DNA from: Variovorax sp. 679
Lineage (GTDB): Bacteria; Pseudomonadota; Gammaproteobacteria; Burkholderiales; Burkholderiaceae_C
Reading direction: 5' to 3'
Assembly (NCBI RefSeq): GCF_003952185.1
Contig: NZ_RXFS01000012.1
Location: forward strand, 124,001-188,000
Length of the DNA: 64,000 nucleotides
The notes beneath the pieces are model-generated. The model saw nothing but the letters and a program-made list of their open reading frames with translations. It was not told the DNA's origin and made no database searches. How positions within the stretch are numbered: position 1 is the stretch's first letter; each line of letters begins with the position of its first letter. Position numbers and translations under genes: made by a program. Below, in pieces: positions 18,825-27,793 of the stretch.

Positions 18825-19567
18825 TTATGCGCGCGCGGCGCGGATGAAGTCGATCTGTGCGCGGGTGACGGCCAGCAGGTCGTCGCCCACCAGAGGGTAT
18901 TCGATGGCGTGCGGCACGTCGGCAGGCAGCGCGCGCAGCACCGAGCGCCACGGCGCGACCGAGTCGCCCAGCGGCACCGCCACCCACTTGTGCGGCAGCC
19001 GCTGCGCGCCTTTGCAATGCACGTAACGCACACGGTGGCCGAGCGCTTGCGCGGCCTGCAGCGGGCACTCGCCGAGCCAGTGCCAGTTGCCCATGTCGAA
19101 GGTCATGCCCAGCGACACGCCGGCACGGTCGGCCACGTCGAAGAAGACCTGCAGCGCGGGCAGCGTGCCGGCGCGCACTGTCTGGTCGTTCTCGATCAGC
19201 AGCTCGACGCGGGTTTCGGCGAGTTCGACCTTCAGGCCCCAGAGCGAACCGTGCGACGAAGGCTGGAAGTCGCCGATGGACATCTTCAGCCGCTTCGCGC
19301 CCACGCGCGTGGCGGCGGCGATGCCGCGCTTGAGCGCGGCGCTGTCGAGCCAGCCGCCTTCGGCCCAGAGGCCCTCGGGGCTGGAGTAGACCGAGGCAAG
19401 GCCGTTCAGCGCGGGCAGCTCCGCGTCGGCGTCGCGCAGCATCTCGCCGCGCACTTCTACGGAATCGGCACCGGCCGCACGCGAGAGCTGCGAGCACCAG
19501 AGCTGGCCATGCCGCCCCACCTCGGCCGCGCCGAAGGACGACAGGGAAACAAGAAGCTCGAAGGACA

Positions 19568-19568
<1 letters not shown>
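18825..19568 (-). CDS. kguE: TIM-barrel sugar epimerase/isomerase, KguE-like
   Basis: 247 residues of the xylose-isomerase-like TIM-barrel family. Conserved acidic or histidine ligands occur in VELLIENDQT, MTFDMGNWHW, VRYVHCKG and HAIEYPL, which line up with the metal site of AP-endonuclease-2-type barrels. It is slightly short for the family, as KguE proteins are. Its start shares one base with the stop of the ABC ATPase gene (TGATG). In Pseudomonas kguE heads the 2-ketogluconate operon, though its reaction is not well established there. The name here depends on operon context. Confidence 0.75.
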
Positions 19569-20323
<755 letters not shown>

Positions 20324-20372
20324 GCTCGTTGTTCCGATACTCACTGTGGGGCGCCTTGCGCCTTCTCGAGGA

Positions 20373-20460
20373 ACACCGCGGAACCGGCTTTGCCGGGCCG
20401 CCGGTGTTGCCCCCTGCAAGGGGGTTGGCGTAGCGACACGAAGTGCGCGAAGCCTGGGGG
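20373..20460 (-). repeat. intergenic two-hairpin repeat, copy A
   Basis: Read on the minus strand it begins with CCCCCAGGCTTCG directly after the TGA of the binding-protein gene. It continues with a CCCCC/GGGGG hairpin and then a CCGGCTTTGCCGG hairpin. Copies with the same order and orientation relative to the gene in front lie at 55890-55978 and 59405-59489. It sits inside the transporter operon, between the binding-protein and ATPase genes. A hairpin in that position could protect the upstream message or attenuate transcription into the rest of the operon. Confidence 0.85.
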
Positions 20461-21258
20461 TCAGTTCATTTTCGGCAGGTCGGCCTGCAGCCACTTCTGG
20501 TAGAGCTTGTTCAGCTCGCCATTGGCGGTGTTCTTCTGCACGAAGTCGTTCACTGCCTTGTGCAGCTCTTCCTGGCCGGGGCGCATCGCGATGCCCATCG
20601 ACTGCTGCACCAGCGTGAACTTGTTTTCGAAGGTGTTGGCGGGCACGCGCTTGGCGATCTGCGCAGCCACAGTCACCGAGCAGCCGATGGCGTCGACCTG
20701 GCCCGAGATCAGTGCCTGCATGGCAGAGGCGTCGTCGTCGAAGCGGCGGATTTCGGTGCCTTCGGGCGCGGCCTTGGTCACGGCCACGTCCTGCGTCGAG
20801 GCGCGGGCCACGCCCACGCGCAGGCCCTTCAGGTCGCCAGCGGCCTTGATGGGGGTCTTGGTCGCGCCGTACAGCACGATGGTTGCCGCTGCATACGGCT
20901 GCGAGAACTGCACCTGCTTCGCACGCTCGGGCGTCACGGCCAGCGATGCCACCAGCAGGTCGACCTTGTTGGTCAGCAGGAAGGGAATGCGGTTCGGGCC
21001 GGTGACCGGCACGATGTTGGCCTTCACGCCCCAGTCCTTGGCCAGCAGCTTGGCCACGTCGGCGTCGTAGCCGTCGGGCTGGTTCTTCGCGTCGGTGGTG
21101 CCGTAGGGCGGGAAGTCGACCAGCATGCCGATGGTGATCTCGCCCTTCTTCTTGATGTCGGCCACGGTCTGCGCCGAGGCGAAAGGAGCGAACACGGTGA
21201 GGGCTGCGCCGAGGCCCAGCGCGGCGATCGCGGCACGGCGAGTGGTGGAACGGGTCAT
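20461..21258 (-). CDS. PAAT-family ABC transporter substrate-binding protein
   Basis: 265 residues. A signal peptide (TRRAAIAALGLGAALTVFAPFASAQ) is cleaved near residue 29, after which comes the family opening VADIKKKGEITIGMLVDFPPYG. The periplasmic-binding fold continues through LLVASLAVTPERAKQVQFSQPY and GQVDAIGCSVTVAAQIAKR. The ATG at 21258 precedes the signal peptide, with GGAGACATCC upstream. It should deliver a ligand to the two permeases encoded upstream in the operon. With the neighbouring kgu-type enzymes, 2-ketogluconate or a related aldonate is the proposed ligand. The family mostly binds amino acids, so this is unusual if true. Confidence 0.9.
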   Translation of the reverse strand: MTRSTTRRAAIAALGLGAALTVFAPFASAQTVADIKKKGEITIGMLVDFPPYGTTDAKNQPDGYDADVAKLLAKDWGVKANIVPVTGPNRIPFLLTNKVDLLVASLAVTPERAKQVQFSQPYAAATIVLYGATKTPIKAAGDLKGLRVGVARASTQDVAVTKAAPEGTEIRRFDDDASAMQALISGQVDAIGCSVTVAAQIAKRVPANTFENKFTLVQQSMGIAMRPGQEELHKAVNDFVQKNTANGELNKLYQKWLQADLPKMN

Positions 21259-21305
21259 GGATGTCTCCTGGATGAAGAAAGAGAAAGGAAGAAAACGAAA
21301 GAGAG

Positions 21306-21959
21306 TCAGCGGGCCAGTGCACGGGCGCGCTTGCGCTCCATGCTTGCTGCCAGCAGCGACAGCGGCCAGCAGATGACGAAGTAGATCGCCGCCACCACCG
21401 AGAACACGATGAGCGGCTGGAAGGTGGCGTTGTTGACGATCTGCCCCGCGCGCGTGACCTCGACGAAACCGATGATGGCCGCCAGCGAGGTGCCCTTGAT
21501 GATCTGCACCAAGTAGCCCACCGTGGGCGCCAGCGCGATCTTGAAGGCCTGCGGCAGCACCACGTCGCGCATGCGGGAGGTGTACTTGAGGCTCAGGGCC
21601 TGCGCCGCTTCCCACTGGCCGCGCGGAATGGCCTCGATGCAGCCGCGCCAGATCTCGCCGAGGAAGGCGGCGCTGTTGAGGATGAGCGCCACGCCCGCGG
21701 CCACCCACGGGTTGATGTCCAGCCCCAGCACCGGCGCGCCGAAGAACACAAGGAACAGCTGCAGCAGCAGCGGCGTGCCCTGGAAGATCTGGATGAAGGT
21801 GGTCGACACGGCGCGCGCCCACGTCGATTCCGACGTGCGCATCAGCGCGATGGCAAGACCCAGGATCGCGCCGCCCACGAAGGCGATGGCCGACAGCGCG
21901 AGCGTCCACTTGGCCGCTTCGAGGATGAAAAGGAATTCGGGAAAGCCGAAGGTGCGCAT
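21306..21959 (-). CDS. PAAT-family ABC transporter permease
   Basis: 217 residues with five or so hydrophobic segments, a His/Glu/Gln/Arg/opine permease signature (TFIQIFQGTPLLLQLFLVFFG) and the EAA loop EAAQALSLKYTSRMRDVVLPQAF that docks on the ATPase. It is 27 bases behind the other permease gene, and the two probably form a heterodimer. Confidence 0.92.
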   Translation of the reverse strand: MRTFGFPEFLFILEAAKWTLALSAIAFVGGAILGLAIALMRTSESTWARAVSTTFIQIFQGTPLLLQLFLVFFGAPVLGLDINPWVAAGVALILNSAAFLGEIWRGCIEAIPRGQWEAAQALSLKYTSRMRDVVLPQAFKIALAPTVGYLVQIIKGTSLAAIIGFVEVTRAGQIVNNATFQPLIVFSVVAAIYFVICWPLSLLAASMERKRARALAR

Positions 21960-21986
21960 GGTGTTTTTGTCTCCGTCCGTCGACTC

Positions 21987-22658
21987 TTACCGGCGGTCCG
22001 GGTAGTTGAGCGTGCGCTTGTAGATCAGCTTGAACATGGCCGAGAAGGCCAGCGCCAGCGCGAGGTAGATGGCGGCCACGACGATGTAGATCTCGAAGCT
22101 GCGGAAGGTCTGCGACTGCAGGTTGGCGGCCACCGAGGTCAGGTCGTCGGCCGAGATGACCGACACCACCGCCGAGCTCAGCATCAGCAAAATGAACTGG
22201 CTCGTGAGCGCCGGGTAGATGGCCTTCAGCGCCGGCTTGATGATGACGAAGCGGAAGATCTCCCAGGACTTCAGGTTGAGCGCCCTGCCCGCCTCGATCT
22301 GCCCCTTGGGAATCGACTCGATGCCCGCCCGGATGATTTCCGTGGCGTAGGCACCCAGGTTCACCACCATGGCCACCAGCGCGGCCGTCTGCGGCGACCA
22401 GCGCAGGCCGATGGCCGGCAGCGCGAAGAAGAAAAAGAACAGCTGCACGAGGAAGGGCGTGTTCCGGATCACCTCGATGTAGGCATTGACGATGAAGCGC
22501 AGCCAGCCCGGCCCCGAGGTCTTGCCCCAGGCGCAGAAGATGGCCACCACCAGCCCCAGCACGGTGGCGATCAGCGAGAGCTGGATCGTGATCCACGTGC
22601 CCTTGAGCAGCAGCGGCCAGGCGGCGAAAACGGCGTCGAATTGAAACTGGTAGTTCAT
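21987..22658 (-). CDS. PAAT-family ABC transporter permease, first gene of the operon
   Basis: 223 residues from the ATG at 22658. Hydrophobic segments begin at about 15-40, with the family signature YIEVIRNTPFLVQLFFFFFA and the EAA loop EAGRALNLKSWEIFRFVIIKPAL. A longer frame starts inside the promoter/operator region and is rejected. It is the first gene transcribed from the promoter at 22722-22750, about 64 bases downstream of the -10. Confidence 0.92.
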   Translation of the reverse strand: MNYQFQFDAVFAAWPLLLKGTWITIQLSLIATVLGLVVAIFCAWGKTSGPGWLRFIVNAYIEVIRNTPFLVQLFFFFFALPAIGLRWSPQTAALVAMVVNLGAYATEIIRAGIESIPKGQIEAGRALNLKSWEIFRFVIIKPALKAIYPALTSQFILLMLSSAVVSVISADDLTSVAANLQSQTFRSFEIYIVVAAIYLALALAFSAMFKLIYKRTLNYPDRR

Positions 22659-22721
22659 GGTGGGCGGACCCTGGAGGTGCGCGGCATGGGCACGTGCATG
22701 CCCTGAAAGCAATGCTTGCAG

Positions 22722-22750
22722 CTTATATGAAACCGGTTTCACGATTTCAT
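22722..22750 (-). promoter_or_regulatory. candidate promoter of the kgu/ABC operon
   Basis: On the minus strand an ATGAAA -35-like hexamer (22745-22750) and a TATAAG -10-like hexamer (22722-22727) are 17 bases apart. The perfect 14-bp palindrome at 22728-22741 fills most of the spacer and abuts the -10. This is the geometry of a promoter blocked by a repressor. The hexamers are judged by eye only. Confidence 0.6.
22728..22741. promoter_or_regulatory. PtxS-type operator TGAAACCGGTTTCA
   Basis: A perfect 14-bp palindrome with a central CG, the hallmark of LacI-family sites. From memory it is identical to the operator reported for PtxS of Pseudomonas aeruginosa and P. putida. It lies between the -35 and -10 of the operon that ends with the LacI gene at 15839-16864. 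It also lies 61 bases upstream of the divergent corA-like gene, so that gene might be influenced too. Confidence 0.8.
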
Positions 22751-22802
22751 AGGGATTCCCCTAAGTGGTCGTTTTGTCCCACCTTCTGCCTACTCCGGAG
22801 TC

Positions 22803-24503
22803 ATGCTGAACCCACCCGCGGCCACCATGCCCACAGAGGCACATGCGCTCCCCACCGGCGCCCCCACCGTGCAGCATTTCAGGCAGGCCCTGCTCTGGCC
22901 CCTGCGATTGATGCCGGCACCGCATGCCGGGCACCATCACGCGCCCTGGCACGTGCTGCGCGAAATGGGCGATGCCTCGCCCTGGCGCGAAGAGGTCGAC
23001 GAATACACCGGCGACAGCAGCCGCTTTCACGAGCGGCACTACAACGAGTTCGTGAGCTTCCTGCCCTACGTGCAGCGCTTCCTGTACGGCGAAGGCCGTT
23101 CGCGCGGCAACGGCGAAAGCAAGGGCAACGACGGCGATTCGCCGATGCGCATCTTCCGGCGCCACGACGTCGCGGCCGTGCGCCTCGTGTCGCAGCCGGG
23201 CGACGCGCCGGTCACGCTCGACGTGATCCATTGCGACCTGTACTTCTTCTTCGACATCGACGTGGTGCTGCTCAACCTCGAAGTCGGTGCGAGCAACCTG
23301 AGCCTCGCGCAGGCGCAGGACATCCTCTATCGCTTCGGCCGCGCCTACCCCTCGGGCTGGGAGGCCGACGGCTCGGCGCTGCACTGCATGGCCAGCGTCG
23401 AATGGCTGGGCGCCGATGGCCGCGTGCTCGCGAGCTCCGATGCCCAGCAGCGCGAGGCCTTTCTCTCGCACGTGGCGCAGCACCGCGCGCCGCGCATCGC
23501 CGCGCACTGGGCCTACCTGATGCAGCCGCTGGTGAGCGACCATTCGGAAGACGCGGGCGTGCTGCGCTACCGGCAGATCGAGTACTACCGCATGCCGGTG
23601 ATGGCGTACCTCTCGCTGGACGACCCGCGCCGCCTCACGCGCGACGACTTCGTGCGGCTCGCGCTGGTCACCGGTGCTGGCTCGGGCCCGAGCGAAGCCC
23701 ACCTGCCCTACGCCGACCACCATCTCGCCGACTTCGAACACAAGTACTGCTACGACCGCTTCTGGGTGAACGCCGGCGCGGCCCCCAACACGCGCTACCT
23801 GTGCAACGGCCACGCGCTCATCGTGGTGGGCGACGCGCGCTCCGAGTTCTTCTGCTGCCGCGACCGCGGCGTGCTCGCGCAGTTCAGGCACCAGCACTTC
23901 CTGCTGTTCCTCATCGCGCACTTCCAGAAGGCCTCGCTGCTGATGTTCTCCGACCAGCTCGTGGAAGCGCTCAAGCGGCTCGACATCCGCAGCACGCCGA
24001 GCGTGAAGCAGTTCAAGCGCGCCATCCGCGCGAGCTTCGAACGCTTCCTGCGCTTCACGCACCGCTACTGGTTCCACGAGATCTCGGAACAGGCGCAGGT
24101 GCGCGCCCTCTCCCACATGTGCGCCACGCACCTCGGGCTCGATCCGCTCTACGACGAGGTCAAGGCGCGCATCGCCGACATGAACACGTATCTCGACGCC
24201 GACAGCCTGCGCCGCCAGGCCGCCACCGTGGTGCGGCTCACGGTGGTCACGCTCTTCGGCCTGATCGGCACCATCACCACCGGCTTCCTCGGCATGAACC
24301 TGCTGGCCGAGGCCGAGGCGCCGCTGTGGCGCAAGGCCGTGTGGTTCGGCGTGGTGTTCGTCGCGACGACGTGGCTCACGATCTACACGATGGTGAAGTC
24401 GCAGCGGCTCTCGGACTTCATCGATGCGCTGTCGAACGACCGACTGGGGTTCAGGGGCAAGCTGGCGGCGCTGGCGAAGGTGTGGAGGCCGGGGGCGGAT
24501 TGA
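22803..24503 (+). CDS. CorA-like divalent-cation transporter family protein
   Basis: 566 residues, much longer than classical CorA (about 316). The C-terminal part has the CorA architecture: a long helical region (about 400-475), two membrane helices (about 478-500 and 515-537), and the GMN selectivity motif at 497-499 in GFLGMNLLAE. The N-terminal 380 residues (HVLREMGDASPWREEVDEYTG and following) form a large soluble domain not found in classical CorA. Transport of Mg2+ or other divalent cations is expected from the GMN motif but not proven. It is divergent from the kgu operon, with 144 bases between starts. Confidence 0.8.
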   Translation: MLNPPAATMPTEAHALPTGAPTVQHFRQALLWPLRLMPAPHAGHHHAPWHVLREMGDASPWREEVDEYTGDSSRFHERHYNEFVSFLPYVQRFLYGEGRSRGNGESKGNDGDSPMRIFRRHDVAAVRLVSQPGDAPVTLDVIHCDLYFFFDIDVVLLNLEVGASNLSLAQAQDILYRFGRAYPSGWEADGSALHCMASVEWLGADGRVLASSDAQQREAFLSHVAQHRAPRIAAHWAYLMQPLVSDHSEDAGVLRYRQIEYYRMPVMAYLSLDDPRRLTRDDFVRLALVTGAGSGPSEAHLPYADHHLADFEHKYCYDRFWVNAGAAPNTRYLCNGHALIVVGDARSEFFCCRDRGVLAQFRHQHFLLFLIAHFQKASLLMFSDQLVEALKRLDIRSTPSVKQFKRAIRASFERFLRFTHRYWFHEISEQAQVRALSHMCATHLGLDPLYDEVKARIADMNTYLDADSLRRQAATVVRLTVVTLFGLIGTITTGFLGMNLLAEAEAPLWRKAVWFGVVFVATTWLTIYTMVKSQRLSDFIDALSNDRLGFRGKLAALAKVWRPGAD

Positions 24504-24527
24504 CCGGCGCTTGTCCCGAGCCGGTCG

Positions 24528-24866
24528 TCAATGAGCTTCGCGGACCTGCTTGCTCAGAGCATCGCGCAAGGAGCCGATGGTGCTGTCCGCGGCTTCGATT
24601 CGCCGCTGCATTTCCTCATTGACCACGCGGAACAGTGCACCGAGTTCGGATCGGGTCGGATAGATCTCCTCACGCTCATCCACCTGCATCGGCACGACGA
24701 GCTTTTCGAGGCATACGTAGGCGCTGTGCACTTGGCGAATGCTCTCGATGTCGTCGCCTGCTTGCAGGGCAACCGACTCGGCATCTGAATGGGGATGAGC
24801 CGACTTCGGCGTTGAAGCGGTATCGGTTTTCGGCGCGTGCTTGAGCACGCGAGCAGACTTGGTCAC
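24528..24866 (-). CDS. small soluble protein, function unknown
   Basis: 112 residues. I choose the GTG at 24866 because AGGAGG lies seven bases before it. The frame runs back to 25064, but that extension reads the reverse of a decayed corA fragment. The first 40 residues are Lys/Ser/Thr/Ala-rich and probably disordered. The rest is helical and acidic (IESIRQVHSAYVCLEKLVV and RSELGALFRVVNEEMQRRI). I do not recognise the family. It is convergent with the corA-like gene and lies between that gene and its partial duplicate. Confidence 0.6.
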   Translation of the reverse strand: MTKSARVLKHAPKTDTASTPKSAHPHSDAESVALQAGDDIESIRQVHSAYVCLEKLVVPMQVDEREEIYPTRSELGALFRVVNEEMQRRIEAADSTIGSLRDALSKQVREAH

Positions 24867-25022
24867 GGACGACCTCCTGAGGTTGCGATTTGTAGAAACC
24901 GCCGCACTCGCCCTTCGGGAAAACTGCGGCTTACGTCGCAGAGATTGCGTCAGGCTGTCAAACCCGATCACGCCTTGTTCGACGTGACGGGCGCAGTATA
25001 GCCATGCAGTTGCCTTATGGAC

Positions 25023-25068
25023 CGTGTGGTTCGGCGTGGTGCTCGTGGCGGCGAACTGGCTCACGATT
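25023..25068 (+). pseudogene. remnant copy of the corA-like gene's 3' region
   Basis: About 46 bases match 24338-24383, inside the second membrane helix of the corA-like gene, with roughly six mismatches. In frame the fragment reads VWFGVVLVAANWLTI against VWFGVVFVATTWLTI in the intact gene. It has no start or downstream coding continuity, so it looks like what is left of a local duplication. The small gene at 24528-24866 sits between the two copies. Confidence 0.6.
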
Positions 25069-25084
25069 CCCCCAGAATCAGCGC

Positions 25085-25828
25085 ATGCGCATCGCCATCG
25101 TCTCCGACATCCACGGAAACCTCCCCGCCCTCGAAGCCGTCGTCGAGGACATCGGCCGCCGCGGCGCGGATACCGTCGTCAACCTGGGCGACAGCCTCTC
25201 CGGGCCGCTGATGCCGCTGGAAACGGCGCGCTTCCTGATGGCGCAGGACTGGGTCCATCTTGCGGGCAACCACGAGCGCCAGGTGCTCACGCTGCCGGCC
25301 GGCAAGCGTGGCGCGTCCGACGAATTCGCTCATGCCCGGCTCGGCCCACAGGAGTTCGCATGGATGGCCTCGCTCGAACACAGGCTCCAGTTGAGCCCCG
25401 AAGTGCTGCTGTGCCACGGCACGCCCGAGAGCGACCTGCACTACTTCCTGGAGACGGTCGAGCCGTCACTGCTAAGGCCGGCCACGATGCCGGAGATCGA
25501 TGCGCGGCTCGGTCAGGTCGATGCGCGGGTGCAACTCGTCGCCTGCGGGCATACGCACGTGCCACGCGTGGTTCGTGCTTCGGGCGGGCAGTTGATCGTC
25601 AACCCGGGCAGCGTCGGGCTGCAAGCCTACGACGATGTTCACCCGCATTCGCACGTCGTCGAGACGGGCTCGCCTGATGCGCGCTACGCCATCGTCGAAC
25701 GGCTGGCTACAGGCTGGGTTTCGACGCTGATCTCAGTGCCCTACGACCACGCGAGCATGGCGGCGCTCGCAATGTCGAACGGCAGGCCTGACTGGGCCAG
25801 CGCCCTTGCCACTGGTCGGATGTCTTAG
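25085..25828 (+). CDS. metallophosphoesterase (YfcE/MJ0936-like)
   Basis: 247 residues with the calcineurin-like metal motifs in order: SDIHGN (Asp8, His10), NLGDS, LAGNHE, CHGTP and CGHTHVP, followed by VNPGSVG. The ATG at 25085 begins the family sequence; upstream frame is the corA remnant. Cytoplasmic. Relatives hydrolyse phosphodiesters or phosphomonoesters of small molecules, and the substrate cannot be predicted. Confidence 0.87.
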   Translation: MRIAIVSDIHGNLPALEAVVEDIGRRGADTVVNLGDSLSGPLMPLETARFLMAQDWVHLAGNHERQVLTLPAGKRGASDEFAHARLGPQEFAWMASLEHRLQLSPEVLLCHGTPESDLHYFLETVEPSLLRPATMPEIDARLGQVDARVQLVACGHTHVPRVVRASGGQLIVNPGSVGLQAYDDVHPHSHVVETGSPDARYAIVERLATGWVSTLISVPYDHASMAALAMSNGRPDWASALATGRMS

Positions 25829-25974
25829 CGAAGCATCTCTCAGAAACGGCCACCGCTTCTCGAGCCTGTTTGTTCGTGGCAATGCGGAAGCAAGAAGCGC
25901 AGGTTGTGATCGCTCAGGCGCACGAAGCCATTGACATCTCATTCGCCAACTGAAAACCGATGCGGCGCTTAATA

Positions 25975-25998
25975 ACGAAAAACCCGCCGAAGCGGGTT
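25975..25998 (-). terminator. rho-independent terminator
   Basis: On the minus strand a seven-base-pair stem AACCCGC/GCGGGTT with a TTCG loop is followed by a T-rich run. It lies 20-40 bases past the stop of the cysteine-repeat protein gene and should end that transcript. Confidence 0.8.
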
Positions 25999-26017
25999 GA
26001 GTCTGTATCGGTAAAGT

Positions 26018-27793
26018 CTAGTTCGGCACGTTCTTCTTGATGCAGCCCATGATCGCAGTATCTTGGGAGTAGTCAGTAACTCCATACCCTGATGCATAAC
26101 CAAGTGCTTGGCAGCTACGATGAACTGCAGAGTGGCATGAGCCAGTCGCAGGCCAGGAGCCATCGCAAGCAGCCTGCGTGGAAAGAGCCGTGAACGTCGT
26201 TGCGACATGCGCTGCGATCTGGTCGCTCATGCAGCTAAGCGCCACGTTTGAGCCAGAAACTTCCATTGGGCCATATCCCCCGCCGCCGTAGCCCGTAGCA
26301 CTACAGAACGCATTGATCGAGCTTGCGCAGTCGCCGCTGTACATGTTGCTCGACGTGCATGTAGCGTGGTACGCCGTCAAGGCGGGGATGGTTGTCGGGA
26401 CCATGCTTGACTTACTCGATGTCACGCAAGCCACCCCAGCGATGTTTCCTGCGTTCTCGACCATGACTCCACCTGCCCCATAGCCTTGGCTTTGGCAGTA
26501 GCGACTTACCGCGGCGGCGCACTCCCCGCTGTTTTGATTTGGTCTCGGACTACTCTGCTTGCAACCGGTCTGGAATTGCCGCAGCGTGTCAAACGCCGTA
26601 TAGAAGAATTCTCCGGCATGGGCAGGCGCCGGTGCCGGTGTGGGGTCCGTTGCAGAGAACTGAAGGGCATTCAGATCTATAGGAAACATCGACATTCCGT
26701 TGGGAATGGTGTTAGCCGGTGCGGGAGTTCCTCCACCCTGGACCTGGAGATACTGCCCAAGCACGAACGAGCTGCCATTCGGATCCGTGATGATCTTGCT
26801 GTACTCGTGCGGATTGAATGGAAGCGAGGGGCTCGTCGCAATGCTTCCATTGAATATTCCATTGCCCAATGGAGTAGTCGAAGATCGAATCTGCATTCGA
26901 TAGCAGCCATATGCTGGACTGATGGGTGTTCCACACCCTTTTCCGCCAACACCCGTGGTCAGCAAGATTTTTCCGCTGACCACTTTGACATCAAACGAGT
27001 CTGCAGTGCCATCCAACAGACTCTGCCCGGAAGTCAGCCCGAAAACTTCGGTAGTAAATTGCGAGTTGAGCGTGTTGATTCGAGCTCCAAGAGAGCCGCT
27101 CACCCAGAGGCGGCGCAGACCAGAGGATTCTTGAGCCAGCATCGCTCCTCGGGTTGTCGTGTCGGACAAAAGAGGGCCATCCGCACTTTGCACAAAATGG
27201 CTCACGGACCAATACAAGTATGGAGCACCTCCGAACTGGAAAACCTTGGGAACACTCGCTGAGTAGCCATCGTTGAATGCTGTTTGTTGAATTGCCGAGA
27301 CAGCGACCGTCATTCGTGAGGCATCGACATCAAAGGTCGTCGAAGAAATGGGCGCAAGGCAGGAAGAAACTCCCCCCATGGAGGCACCGGTGTCAACACA
27401 CTCGAATGACATCCACAGTTCTCCGTTGAACGAGATCACCGTGGGGTCATACGCGGAGGTGATGTTCGCATTCTGGTCCGTCAGAGCAACCGGAAGACTG
27501 ATCACATCTCTGATGCGGTTTAGCGTGTGCGAAGCCCAATCCATCTGAAACAAAGAAAGTGTCCAGTTGGAACCAGAGCAGCCATCAGGCGTGGTGTTGA
27601 TCAGCCTGCGTCCAATGAAGTAGTTGCCGTTTCCCGGAATCTGATGAAAGCTAACGCTGTTGCAGAGATTGGGAACATTTACCGGGGTTGTATTTATTGT
27701 TTGGGCGGCCGCCGTGCGGAGCAGCATGGATAGCAACACCACGGAGGCAAGAACGAAGTAAATAGCTCTTCTGAGAGTGGCTAAGTTGCTCAT
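26018..27793 (-). CDS. secreted protein with three C-terminal four-cysteine repeats
   Basis: 591 residues, family not recognised. An N-terminal signal peptide (LRRAIYFVLASVVLLSMLLRTAAAQ) ends near residue 31. Residues 32-385 are beta-rich with blade-like segments (YDPTVISFNGELWMSFE, APYLYWSVSHF, PNGSSFVLGQYLQ), suggesting a propeller-like domain. A short Pro/Ala linker follows. Three tandem units occupy about 391-463, 464-528 and 529-591, each with C-x(9-13)-C-x7-C-x(22-23)-C and a GY after the third cysteine. Base composition is clearly less GC-rich than the neighbours. It is probably a horizontally acquired, monocistronic, extracellular or surface protein with its own terminator. Confidence 0.75.
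   Translation of the reverse strand: MSNLATLRRAIYFVLASVVLLSMLLRTAAAQTINTTPVNVPNLCNSVSFHQIPGNGNYFIGRRLINTTPDGCSGSNWTLSLFQMDWASHTLNRIRDVISLPVALTDQNANITSAYDPTVISFNGELWMSFECVDTGASMGGVSSCLAPISSTTFDVDASRMTVAVSAIQQTAFNDGYSASVPKVFQFGGAPYLYWSVSHFVQSADGPLLSDTTTRGAMLAQESSGLRRLWVSGSLGARINTLNSQFTTEVFGLTSGQSLLDGTADSFDVKVVSGKILLTTGVGGKGCGTPISPAYGCYRMQIRSSTTPLGNGIFNGSIATSPSLPFNPHEYSKIITDPNGSSFVLGQYLQVQGGGTPAPANTIPNGMSMFPIDLNALQFSATDPTPAPAPAHAGEFFYTAFDTLRQFQTGCKQSSPRPNQNSGECAAAVSRYCQSQGYGAGGVMVENAGNIAGVACVTSSKSSMVPTTIPALTAYHATCTSSNMYSGDCASSINAFCSATGYGGGGYGPMEVSGSNVALSCMSDQIAAHVATTFTALSTQAACDGSWPATGSCHSAVHRSCQALGYASGYGVTDYSQDTAIMGCIKKNVPN

Noticed and set aside
20324..20460. An apparent N-terminal extension of the ABC ATPase reading LRALRVATPTPLQGATPAAR
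   Set aside because: It is the translation of the intergenic repeat; similar peptides arise from copy B and are spurious.
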